Assembly (NCBI RefSeq): GCF_000708755.2
Contig: NZ_JGVU02000002.1
Coordinates: forward strand, 1,240,001-1,304,000
DNA from: Metabacillus indicus LMG 22858
GTDB taxonomy: Bacteria > Bacillota > Bacilli > Bacillales > Bacillaceae
Direction of reading: 5' to 3'
Length of the DNA: 64,000 bases
The notes under the pieces were generated by a model. The model was not told the origin of the DNA, ran no database searches, and saw nothing but the letters and a program-made list of their open reading frames with translations. Each line of letters opens with the position of its first letter. The first letter of the stretch is position 1. Below are positions 17,012 to 24,532 of the stretch, in pieces. Made by a program: the position numbers and the translations under genes.

Positions 17012-18697
17012 TCAGCTCCTTGTCTTTATGGAATTCAGCACTTCATATTCTTCTATCACTTGCTCTGCAAACAGATCATAGGAAAAACGCCGCGAAACGT
17101 CAGACAATCCTTCCTTCGCAAGGCGATCTGCCCATATTTTATTTGTTAGTGCCTCTAAGATAGCTGATGTTAAAGCTTCCGAATTCCCCCGCTCAAATAA
17201 AAGACCGTTTTCCCTATGCCGGATGATTTCTTTAAGCCCGCCGGTATCAGATGCAATTGTAAGCTTACATGCTGCCATGCTCTCAAGGGAGATCATTCCA
17301 AAGGGTTCATACAAACTTGGCACAACGGTCATCTCACAGTTCTTAAAACATATATGAAGAGGTGCATCGTCTAAAAAACCAAGAAATATGACATGATTTT
17401 GAACGTTCAATTCTTTCGCTAGTTTTTCATATTCGCTGCGGTATGGCCCATCTCCTGCAATTATAAGCCTAATTTCAGGAAAACGCTTTAAAATTTCCGG
17501 CATGGCTGCAAGCAGCACGCCGAATCCTTTTTCGGGGACCAGCCGTCCCGCTGCAAAAATATATGGCTCTCCAGATAAAAAAAGAGGTTTTTTGTTTTTA
17601 GAATTTTTATCATTCATATTACTTTTTAGCGGATTTATTCCATTATAGATGACCGCAGACTTGCCGGGGGCCATTTCTAATTGATCTTCAGCTTGTTTCT
17701 GCATATATTGGCTGCATACGATGACCCTGTCAGACTCTTTAACAAGCCTTTTTTCTTCCATAGTAATGTGTTTCTGCAGCGGGGTACATGCGGACCCGTT
17801 TCGCCCAATTTCTGTCGCATGTATGGTCGCTGCAAGCGGAACTCCCCAACCTTCCCTTACAGCCCGTCCGGCCCCGGCAGTCAGCCAGTCATGTACGTGA
17901 ACAAGATCAAAGGAGAGGCCTCTATTTCTTTTCAAAAACTGAACGAAGGCAAAGTTCATGTTCAGCACCCACTCTTCAAGGCTAGTGCTCGTCTTATACA
18001 GGGGTTGTAGCCTGAAAATGTGCAGAAAAGGCGCCGGGTTCTCATAGCCTTGCAGAGCGGGGTCCGCTGCAGCGGTTAAGAGAATGACTGTTTTCTTTTT
18101 TTCAGCGAGGGCTTGAACAAGGACATGCACATGACGGCCTAGTCCGCCAATAAGATTTGGCGGATATTCTGTTGAAATCATAAGGACAGAAGCGTGAAGT
18201 TTGTGAAGCGAGCTTTTGACCTCCTCCACATTCTGCATATTCGTGTTTAAGTCCTGTAATATTACCGGTTCTTTTTCATCTGGAACATCCCCATATGAGG
18301 TGTATCCGGAAAAGCAGCGCTTCCAGTTCGTTCTGGAATAGGCCGATCGCCAATCTGAACTGCTGCCGCTGCCTGTTTCTCCATGAACGGAGTCTGATCT
18401 TGCAAGTGTAAGTTCTCTGCTTTGATCATATAAGATGAGGTCGGCAAAGTAGATGGCTTCCGTCCCGCTGTATGGAATAAATGCGTGCCTTTCCTTTTGC
18501 AGCTCTATATCCTTATAAGCAAGAAACCCTTTTGCCTGCCTGAAAATGCGGATCTTTTTTCCAAGCAGGCAAAACGCTTTGCCGAATAGAGTGGACACAA
18601 TCCTTTGATCCGGCTCATCGATATCCCAGCTAGCATACAAACCTGACTGTTTTTGGGCGAGTCTGATCCCTGTCTCCTTTTCATGAATGATATCCAC
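17012..18697 (-). CDS. yqgM: GT4-family glycosyltransferase (YqgM-like) with extra N-terminal domain
   Basis: 561 aa. Residues from about 170 form a GT-B glycosyltransferase: LMISTEYPPNLIGGLGRHV (acceptor side, glycogen-synthase-like), LVHVHDWLTAGA, ATIHATEIGRNG, the phosphate-binding AAGRLVPEKGFGVLL, and the E-x7-E motif EPFGMISLESMAACKL. The first 120 residues (GLYASWDIDEPDQRIV, FIPYSGTEAIYFADL) resemble a carbohydrate-handling or DUF4912-like module, a weak call. The GTG start follows GAGGGG. With the adjacent nucleotidyltransferase it could make an alpha-glucan or a surface glycan; the product is unknown. Confidence 0.87.
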   Translation of the reverse strand: MDIIHEKETGIRLAQKQSGLYASWDIDEPDQRIVSTLFGKAFCLLGKKIRIFRQAKGFLAYKDIELQKERHAFIPYSGTEAIYFADLILYDQSRELTLARSDSVHGETGSGSSSDWRSAYSRTNWKRCFSGYTSYGDVPDEKEPVILQDLNTNMQNVEEVKSSLHKLHASVLMISTEYPPNLIGGLGRHVHVLVQALAEKKKTVILLTAAADPALQGYENPAPFLHIFRLQPLYKTSTSLEEWVLNMNFAFVQFLKRNRGLSFDLVHVHDWLTAGAGRAVREGWGVPLAATIHATEIGRNGSACTPLQKHITMEEKRLVKESDRVIVCSQYMQKQAEDQLEMAPGKSAVIYNGINPLKSNMNDKNSKNKKPLFLSGEPYIFAAGRLVPEKGFGVLLAAMPEILKRFPEIRLIIAGDGPYRSEYEKLAKELNVQNHVIFLGFLDDAPLHICFKNCEMTVVPSLYEPFGMISLESMAACKLTIASDTGGLKEIIRHRENGLLFERGNSEALTSAILEALTNKIWADRLAKEGLSDVSRRFSYDLFAEQVIEEYEVLNSIKTRS

Positions 18698-18831
18698 TGC
18701 TATTCCCCTCGCTTCACTTGCTTCAATGTCATTTCCCGCACATCCATTTCTCTCCTTATTATGACATAAATCCTGTATTTGAAAAAAGCTGATCCAATAA
18801 GGACAATTTTCGACAATATCTACGAATTTCC

Positions 18832-18860
18832 TTTAGTCCATAAGCTTTTTATGGTATAAA
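18832..18860 (+). promoter_or_regulatory. Probable extended -10 promoter of the yqzD/yqzC-like pair
   Basis: TGGTATAAA at 18852-18860 with a weak TTTAGT 17 bases upstream; the start codon is 33 bases after the -10. Confidence 0.5.
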
Positions 18861-18893
18861 GAAAAAGGGAAAAAATATTAGAAGGTGAATAAA

Positions 18894-19241
18894 ATGGAGA
18901 TTATGATTATTGCCCTGTTTGCCGTAAGCATCCTTTTAATTGGCGTCTCATATTTTCAGAGAGATTCCGTTAAAGACATTGAACAGGAAGTAGAGCACCT
19001 GTCGGTATCATCTATGCAGGAGATCTACAAGCTGAAGAAAAAAGTCAGAGTTTTAGAAGAAGAAATTCTGCAAAACGGCCTTCAGCTTTCAGATTATGAT
19101 TCAATCGATCCTCAAACGCTTCAGCGCATTGTTTTAAAGCATAATCAAGGATTATCCACTGAAGCCATTGCACGTTCTGAATACTTAAGCGAGGATGAAA
19201 TCAGAGACATTCTAAAAAAGAATGAGAGGGTCCTCACATGA
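18894..19241 (+). CDS. yqzD: Membrane-anchored coiled-coil protein (YqzD-like)
   Basis: 115 aa. One N-terminal membrane helix (IMIIALFAVSILLIGVSYF), then a charged coiled coil (IEQEVEHLSVSSMQEIYKLKKKVRVLEEEIL), then a helical C-terminal part with the look of a small helix-turn-helix (GLSTEAIARSEYLSEDEIRDILKK). The ATG six bases after GAAGGTG is chosen over a GTG three codons upstream. The stop overlaps the next start (ATGA). By position next to pst it corresponds to B. subtilis yqzD; function unknown. Confidence 0.78.
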   Translation: MEIMIIALFAVSILLIGVSYFQRDSVKDIEQEVEHLSVSSMQEIYKLKKKVRVLEEEILQNGLQLSDYDSIDPQTLQRIVLKHNQGLSTEAIARSEYLSEDEIRDILKKNERVLT

Positions 19242-19714
19242 GCAGAAAAGGATTTCAATCGTTCGCAGCAGGAATGATTCTTTCCACATCTGTACTCGCT
19301 GCCACTCACTTTTTCGGAGAAAACAACGACAAAGCGACTGTGACTGTCAATAGAGAAGTAACTGAAAATGACATCAAAGAATACTTAATCAAAAACGGCC
19401 AGACGGCTGTTGATACGAAAGAATATGACGAATTAATCGCCTTTAAAGAAAAGGCTTTAATTGAAAAGCAAAAACAGGCTGAAAAACCTGCAGAAGAAAA
19501 ACCCCAGCAGGAAAACTATACCCTTAAAATTGTAGACGGCATGGCGACTTCTGATGTTTCGCGCATTCTCGAACAGGAAGGCGTCATCGAATCCGCAAGC
19601 GAATTTAATGATTTTGTCATTAACGGAAATTATCATACAAAAGTACGCATGGGAACATTCCAGCTTAAAAAAGGAATGAGCTTCAGCGAGATTGTAAATG
19701 TTCTCGTAAAATAA
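19238..19714 (+). CDS. yqzC: MltG/YceG-like N-terminal domain protein (YqzC-like)
   Basis: 158 aa. An N-terminal hydrophobic segment (FAAGMILSTSVLAATHFF) acts as signal or anchor. A Lys/Glu-rich linker follows. The last 65 residues resemble the LysM-like subdomain of endolytic transglycosylase MltG: LKIVDGMATSDVSRILEQ, then VRMGTFQLKKGMSFSEIVNVL. The catalytic MltG domain is absent, so it may bind wall rather than cut it. Overlaps the preceding gene by four bases; a terminator follows. Confidence 0.8.
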   Translation: MSRKGFQSFAAGMILSTSVLAATHFFGENNDKATVTVNREVTENDIKEYLIKNGQTAVDTKEYDELIAFKEKALIEKQKQAEKPAEEKPQQENYTLKIVDGMATSDVSRILEQEGVIESASEFNDFVINGNYHTKVRMGTFQLKKGMSFSEIVNVLVK

Positions 19715-19719
19715 AAAGG

Positions 19720-19755
19720 AGTGAACGCCAGAGAAATCGAGGCGTTCATTTTTCT
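19720..19755 (+). terminator. Terminator of the yqzD/yqzC-like pair
   Basis: TGAACGCC/GGCGTTCA followed by TTTTTCT. Confidence 0.8.
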
Positions 19756-19775
19756 ATTCGGGAATTCCCGACATA

Positions 19776-19809
19776 AAAAAGCTTGCCGCGTTTGCGGCAA
19801 GCTTTTTTG
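19776..19809. terminator. Terminator of the pst-phoU operon (bidirectional)
   Basis: AAAAAAGCTTGCCGC/GCGGCAAGCTTTTTT around GTTT, next to the phoU stop. Confidence 0.93.
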
Positions 19810-19814
19810 ATGGT

Positions 19815-20474
19815 TTAAGCATTAAGGTCGTATCTTCTGCCTTTTACGAGGTAGAGGACGCTTTCTGAGATATTTGTCGCATGGTCAGCTGTGCGTTCGA
19901 TGTATCTGCACACGAACATAAGCTGAGTAAGCTGCTGCATAAGCTCTTTGCGCTCAGGCATAATTTCAAGCAGTTCACGAATTGTCTGGCCATATAAATC
20001 ATCCACCTGATCATCCATCTCCGCTACTTGCTTGGCAAGGACCACATCTTCTTCGTTATATGCCTTAACAGACAGGGATAACATTTCAACAGCAATCGCA
20101 TGCATTTTTTTAATGGTTTCAATCGGTTTGAATAACGGCTCGTCCCCGATTCTGATTGTTGATTTTGCAATATTAACAGCAAAGTCCGCCATTCTTTCAA
20201 TGTCATTAGAGATTTTAATGGCGACGATAATTCTTCTCAGGTCAATGGCAACGGGCTGCTGCTTGGCAATAAGAAGGATGGCAAGGTCATTGATTTCCTC
20301 ATCCAGATCATCAATTCTTTCATCATTTTCGATAATTTCAAGCGCTGCTTCTACATTTCTTGTTTCAAGTGCACCGATTGCCTCAGACAGCGATTTTACG
20401 GAAAGGCTTGCAATTTCATTTAATTTATCCTGAAGAATTTTAAGGTCATATTCAAACTTCTCTCTTACTACCAT
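19815..20474 (-). CDS. phoU: PhoU, phosphate signalling protein
   Basis: 219-aa all-helical protein of two PhoU three-helix repeats. Metal-binding acidic motifs appear in each half: ENDERIDDLDEEINDLAI with RMADFAVNIAKS, and AEMDDQVDDLYGQ with RTADHATNISESVLYL. It links Pst activity to the PhoR-PhoP two-component system. The start is the ATG 7 bases after GGAGGG; the frame is open to 20525 but unsupported. B. subtilis has no phoU in its pst operon, so this arrangement differs from the model species. Confidence 0.95.
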   Translation of the reverse strand: MVVREKFEYDLKILQDKLNEIASLSVKSLSEAIGALETRNVEAALEIIENDERIDDLDEEINDLAILLIAKQQPVAIDLRRIIVAIKISNDIERMADFAVNIAKSTIRIGDEPLFKPIETIKKMHAIAVEMLSLSVKAYNEEDVVLAKQVAEMDDQVDDLYGQTIRELLEIMPERKELMQQLTQLMFVCRYIERTADHATNISESVLYLVKGRRYDLNA

Positions 20475-20573
20475 GTCGCTTCCCTCCAATAGTATCAAGC
20501 TGATGTGTTTTTCCCAGTAAATCATACAGGAATAAGCCGTGCAAACTGATTGTTTTGCACGACTTACCTTTAT

Positions 20574-21398
20574 TTAACCGAAACGTCCTGTGATGTAATC
20601 TTCTGTACGTTTATCAGACGGGTTAGAGAACAGCTTGTCAGTATGTGCGTATTCCACAACTTCGCCGTTTAGGAAAAATGCTGTGCGGTCGGAAATACGT
20701 GCAGCCTGCTGCATGTTGTGAGTAACAATCACGATGCTGTACTGCTTTTTCAATTCCTGAACAAGCTCTTCCACTTTTAACGTCGAGATCGGGTCAAGTG
20801 CAGACGTCGGCTCATCCATCAGGATCACATCGGGTTCAATCGCAAGACAGCGCGCGATGCACAAACGCTGCTGCTGTCCGCCGGAAAGGCCGTATGCATT
20901 TTCTTTTAAGCGGTCCTTTACTTCATCCCAGATGGCTGCGCCTTTTAAGCTTTTTTCAACGATGGCGTCAAGCGTCTTTTTCTCGCGGATTCCATGAATT
21001 CTTGGTCCGTATGCAACATTGTCATAAATAGATTTAGGGAACGGATTTGGCTTTTGAAACACCATTCCTACTCTTGTACGCAGGTCTTCAACCCCGTAGC
21101 CCTTGTCAAAGATATTTTTTCCGCGGTAGATAATTTTGCCTGATGTGCGGACTGTAGGAATCAGTTCAACCATGCGGTTCAATGTTTTAATGTACGTTGA
21201 TTTACCGCAACCTGAAGGTCCGATAATCGCCGTTACTTCGTTTTCATAGATATCAAGGTCAATATTTTTCAGCGCCTGGTCATTTCCGTACCAAAGATTC
21301 AGGTTATCTGTTTTATAGACGATGCTTTTTTCTTTTTCAGCCTTCGCCGCGAACTCCTCGTTTTCCTTGCGCTCTTTCACAACTTTTGTCATTTCCAT
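20574..21398 (-). CDS. pstB: PstB, phosphate ABC transporter ATPase
   Basis: 274-aa ATPase of the high-affinity phosphate importer. Walker [18 protein letters not shown]-loop [16 protein letters not shown], signature [16 protein letters not shown], Walker [14 protein letters not shown] and the switch His in [10 protein letters not shown] are all present. The N-terminus has a charged extension of about 25 residues before the ABC core. AGGAGG precedes the ATG. A single pstB here contrasts with the two (pstBA, pstBB) in B. subtilis. Confidence 0.98.
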   Translation of the reverse strand: MEMTKVVKERKENEEFAAKAEKEKSIVYKTDNLNLWYGNDQALKNIDLDIYENEVTAIIGPSGCGKSTYIKTLNRMVELIPTVRTSGKIIYRGKNIFDKGYGVEDLRTRVGMVFQKPNPFPKSIYDNVAYGPRIHGIREKKTLDAIVEKSLKGAAIWDEVKDRLKENAYGLSGGQQQRLCIARCLAIEPDVILMDEPTSALDPISTLKVEELVQELKKQYSIVIVTHNMQQAARISDRTAFFLNGEVVEYAHTDKLFSNPSDKRTEDYITGRFG

Positions 21399-21433
21399 CG
21401 TGTGAAACCTCCTTCATCCATTTCAAAGCATGT

Positions 21434-22312
21434 TTAATAATTTTTCTGGAACTTGTTACGAATCAAGACAGCCACAGAGTTCATGACAATCAGGAAGATA
21501 AACAGAACGATAATTCCGGCGGCAGCTACATCCTGGAAATCAGCCTGCGGTCTTGAAGCCCAGTTAAAGATCTGAATTGGCATAACGGTAAATGTGCTCA
21601 TTACACTTTCAGGCAGGTAGTTTACGAATGCGAACGCACCTACAACCAGCAGAGGCGCTGTTTCGCCTATTGCCCTTGAGAATGCAAGAATGCTACCTGT
21701 TAAAATACCTGGTATAGCAGCCGGTAAAACAACTCTGCGAATGGTCTGCCACTTCGTTGCCCCCATACCGAAAGATGCTTCACGTAGCTCTTTAGGAACA
21801 GCTCTGATGGCTTCCTGAGACGCAACGACAATAACCGGAAGAACAAGAAGCGCCATTGTAAATCCCCCGGCTAAAATGCTTCTTCCAAGGTCAAAGTAAC
21901 GGACAAATACAGTAAGACCCAAGAGTCCAAAAACGATCGAAGGAACTCCGGCAAGGTTTGCAATATTCACTTGCAGGAAGTTCGTGAATTTATTTTTCTT
22001 AGCGTATTCTTCCATATATAAAGCCGTGCCGACACCAAGAATCAATCCAGTCGGTATGACTACAGCCATAACCCAGAGGGAACCGACCAGTGCTGCTTTA
22101 ATACCTGATGCTGACGGTCTTCTTGATGCGAAATTCTGAAAAAATTCCGGTGTTAAAAAGCTAAATCCTTGAGTGAATATCCGATATAAAAGAATTCCGA
22201 GAACAACGAGAGCAAAACTTGTGGCAATCATAAAAATACCTTTGTAAATGCCGTTTACCGCAAGCCTGCTGCCCATCTTCTTTGCGACTTTATCTTTATT
22301 AATGTAGTTCAT
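21434..22312 (-). CDS. pstA: PstA, phosphate ABC transporter permease
   Basis: 292 aa, six membrane helices, with the EAA loop (EAIRAVPKELREASFGMGATKWQTIRRVVLPAA, conserved core REASFGMGATKWQT). Pairs with PstC to form the channel. The ATG before NYINKDKVAKKMG is chosen because GGGAGGA lies 8 bases upstream; a longer frame to 22354 overlaps pstC and has no site. Only one base separates its start from the pstC stop. Confidence 0.96.
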   Translation of the reverse strand: MNYINKDKVAKKMGSRLAVNGIYKGIFMIATSFALVVLGILLYRIFTQGFSFLTPEFFQNFASRRPSASGIKAALVGSLWVMAVVIPTGLILGVGTALYMEEYAKKNKFTNFLQVNIANLAGVPSIVFGLLGLTVFVRYFDLGRSILAGGFTMALLVLPVIVVASQEAIRAVPKELREASFGMGATKWQTIRRVVLPAAIPGILTGSILAFSRAIGETAPLLVVGAFAFVNYLPESVMSTFTVMPIQIFNWASRPQADFQDVAAAGIIVLFIFLIVMNSVAVLIRNKFQKNY

Positions 22313-22313
22313 C

Positions 22314-23255
22314 TTAGTATTCCTCCCTGAAGCGGCGGGAAATAAACTGTGCAAGCAGGTTCATGAGCAATGTGAACAGGAATAGCGTCATACCGACAGC
22401 ATAAATGCTGTAGTAGATTGTTGTTCCATAACCTGCATCACCTGAACTTACCTGAACAATGTAAGCTGTCATCGTCTGAATGGATTCCGTCGGATCAAAC
22501 GTAAGCTTAGGTGTAGCACCGCCTGCTAGTGTAACAATCATCGTTTCGCCGATTGCACGTGAAATAGCCAGTACAAATGAAGCAATGACACCGGATATAG
22601 CTGCCGGAAGCACTACCTTAATGGCAACTTCAAATTTCGTTGATCCAAGTGCCAGGGCGCCTTCTCTCATAGCTCTTGGAACAGATGTCATGGCATCCTC
22701 AGATAGTGAAGCAATCATTGGAATGATCATAATCCCCACCACAATACCCGGGCTCAGAGCATTGAAGAATCCAAGGTCAGGCATAATCGAACGAAGCAGC
22801 GGTGTAACAAATGTCAGGGCGAAGAATCCGTACACAATAGTCGGTATCCCGGCAAGTACTTCAAGGATCGGCTTTATGATCCTTCTTACCCGGTCTGATG
22901 CATACTCACTCAAATAAATAGCAGATGCCAAACCAATCGGCAAAGCTACAACCATTGCAATTACTGCTACAAGAAGTGTTCCAGAAATAAGTGTTATAAT
23001 TCCGTAGGCTGGATCACTTTCAAAAAACGGATACCATTCCCGCTGGGTTATAAAGTCAAGCAGAGGCACTTTGCTGAAAAACGTTACCGTTTCAACAATA
23101 AGAGTTAACACAATTCCTACTGTCGTAAGAACGGAAATGACAGCTGTCAGCAATAAAAATGCCGGGACCAGTTTTTCTGTAGATCTCATCCAGGATCTTT
23201 TCTCTTTTTTTTCTCTGATCAGTTCACTGACAGAGCGGCTTGATTCTGTTGCCAT
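22314..23255 (-). CDS. pstC: PstC, phosphate ABC transporter permease
   Basis: 313 aa, six membrane helices; EAA loop in MTSVPRAMREGALALGSTKFEVA. A charged cytosolic N-terminus (SVSELIREKKEKRSWMR) precedes the first helix. The ATG 10 bases after GGAAAGGGG is chosen; an in-frame TTG seven codons upstream is inside that site. Second gene of pstSCAB-phoU. Confidence 0.96.
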   Translation of the reverse strand: MATESSRSVSELIREKKEKRSWMRSTEKLVPAFLLLTAVISVLTTVGIVLTLIVETVTFFSKVPLLDFITQREWYPFFESDPAYGIITLISGTLLVAVIAMVVALPIGLASAIYLSEYASDRVRRIIKPILEVLAGIPTIVYGFFALTFVTPLLRSIMPDLGFFNALSPGIVVGIMIIPMIASLSEDAMTSVPRAMREGALALGSTKFEVAIKVVLPAAISGVIASFVLAISRAIGETMIVTLAGGATPKLTFDPTESIQTMTAYIVQVSSGDAGYGTTIYYSIYAVGMTLFLFTLLMNLLAQFISRRFREEY

Positions 23256-23286
23256 AATGCGAAAACCCCTTTCCAAAACATGGGAA

Positions 23287-23314
23287 GATGAGAAGCAGTT
23301 TTATGCTTCTCATC
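23287..23314 (-). promoter_or_regulatory. Hairpin in the pstS-pstC gap
   Basis: GATGAGAAGCA/TGCTTCTCATC, a perfect 11-bp stem without a following T run. Such hairpins after a binding-protein gene usually stabilise the upstream mRNA or partly stop transcription, giving more PstS than membrane subunits. The role here is inferred. Confidence 0.7.
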
Positions 23315-23328
23315 TATTAGATTTTAAA

Positions 23329-24303
23329 TTATTTTAAACCTTCGATTGTTTCAAGCTGCTCTTTGTACTTTTCTTCAGGAAGGCTTACGTATCCGACTTC
23401 TTCAGCAAGTGCGCCGGCGTTTTCCATGTAGAACTTCACGTATTCAGCAACTTGTGGCTTTTCTTTCATTGAAGCGTTGTTCACATAGATGTAAAGCGGA
23501 CGTGAAAGCGGATTGTATTCGCCAGACTCAACTGATTCATTTGTCGGCTCAACTGCTTTGCCTTCTTCATTTACGATTGGAACAACTTTAAGTGTATCTT
23601 TGTTTTCAAGGTAGTAAGCATATCCGAAGAATGCCATTGCGTTTTTGTCTCCTTGCACACCTTTAACAAGAACGTTGTCATCTTCAGAAAGAGTAGCAGC
23701 TTTAGCAACAGGCTCTTCGTCAAGAATTACTTCATCGAAGTAGTCATACGTTCCTGAATCAGTTCCTGGAGAGAAAAGCTTGATTGGCTCGTTTGGCCAG
23801 TCAGGGTTGATATCAGACCATTTCTTTTCTTTACCGTCTTCAACCCAAATCTTTTTAAGGTCTTCAACCGTTAATTCTTTGATGAAATCATTTTCTTTAT
23901 TTACTACTACAGAAAGTCCGTCAAAAGCGACTTGAAGTTCAGTATATTCAATTCCAGCGTCTTTAGCTGCTTGTGCTTCTTCATCTTTAATTGGACGTGA
24001 CGCTTGAGAAATATCCGTTTCGCCTGCTACGAACTTCTCAAATCCGCCGCCAGTTCCTGATACGCCGATAGGAGCTTTAACATCTTGATTTTCCATTGCG
24101 AATTCTTCAGAAACTGCTTCACCGATAGGAGCAACAGTTGATGATCCGTCGATTCCAACTTCACCTTCTAATTGAGCTGCTTCTTCAGAAGTTTTGTCTT
24201 CAGAACCGTTTCCTTCTGTGCTTTCACCATTTCCGCATGCTGCTGCGAATGCAAGCAAAGACGAAATCATAATAGTCATGGCTAAAAATTTGAAGCTTTT
24301 CAT
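23329..24303 (-). CDS. pstS: PstS, phosphate-binding lipoprotein
   Basis: 324 aa. Signal peptide MKSFKFLAMTIMISSLLAFAAAC with lipobox FAAAC, then an acidic linker. Phosphate-site segments: VGIDGSSTVAPIGEAVSEEF, GVSGTGGGFEKFVAGETDISQASRPI and FSPGTDSGTYDYF are classical for PstS. Anchored outside the membrane, it feeds PstCAB. GGGGGAATTAAG lies before the ATG. First gene of the operon, behind a PhoP box. Confidence 0.97.
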   Translation of the reverse strand: MKSFKFLAMTIMISSLLAFAAACGNGESTEGNGSEDKTSEEAAQLEGEVGIDGSSTVAPIGEAVSEEFAMENQDVKAPIGVSGTGGGFEKFVAGETDISQASRPIKDEEAQAAKDAGIEYTELQVAFDGLSVVVNKENDFIKELTVEDLKKIWVEDGKEKKWSDINPDWPNEPIKLFSPGTDSGTYDYFDEVILDEEPVAKAATLSEDDNVLVKGVQGDKNAMAFFGYAYYLENKDTLKVVPIVNEEGKAVEPTNESVESGEYNPLSRPLYIYVNNASMKEKPQVAEYVKFYMENAGALAEEVGYVSLPEEKYKEQLETIEGLK

Positions 24304-24365
24304 ATTTCTTAATTCCCCCTACAAAGTGGTGTTTTTGTCCTACAAGTAATACAATAACGCCTAAG

Positions 24366-24404
24366 TGTTAACATGGTTTTAATCAAATGTTAAGGTTTTG
24401 TAAA
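24366..24404 (-). promoter_or_regulatory. PhoP box of the pst operon
   Basis: On the minus strand, TTTACA, TTAACA, TTAAAA and TTAACA stand in series with exactly five bases between each (24404-24399, 24393-24388, 24382-24377, 24371-24366). This 11-bp spacing of TT(A/T/C)A(C/T)A is the PhoP binding pattern. A weak -10 (TATTAC, 24351-24346) follows. Phosphate-starvation induction is inferred from this. Confidence 0.85.
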
Positions 24405-24480
24405 TGCATATCCCTTTTTGTCGAATAGTGAAAGGGTGCCGGCTTAATGCTTGTTCCAGCAGACTCTTTTCAAACCCAAC

Positions 24481-24512
24481 AAAAAAAGCACTCTCATTTG
24501 AGTGCTTTTATT
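24481..24512. terminator. Terminator of pbpA
   Basis: AAAAGCACTC/GAGTGCTTTT with a six-base loop and A/T runs, immediately after the pbpA stop on the minus strand. Confidence 0.88.
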
Positions 24513-24532
24513 GTCCTCTTTATCGCTTGCTT

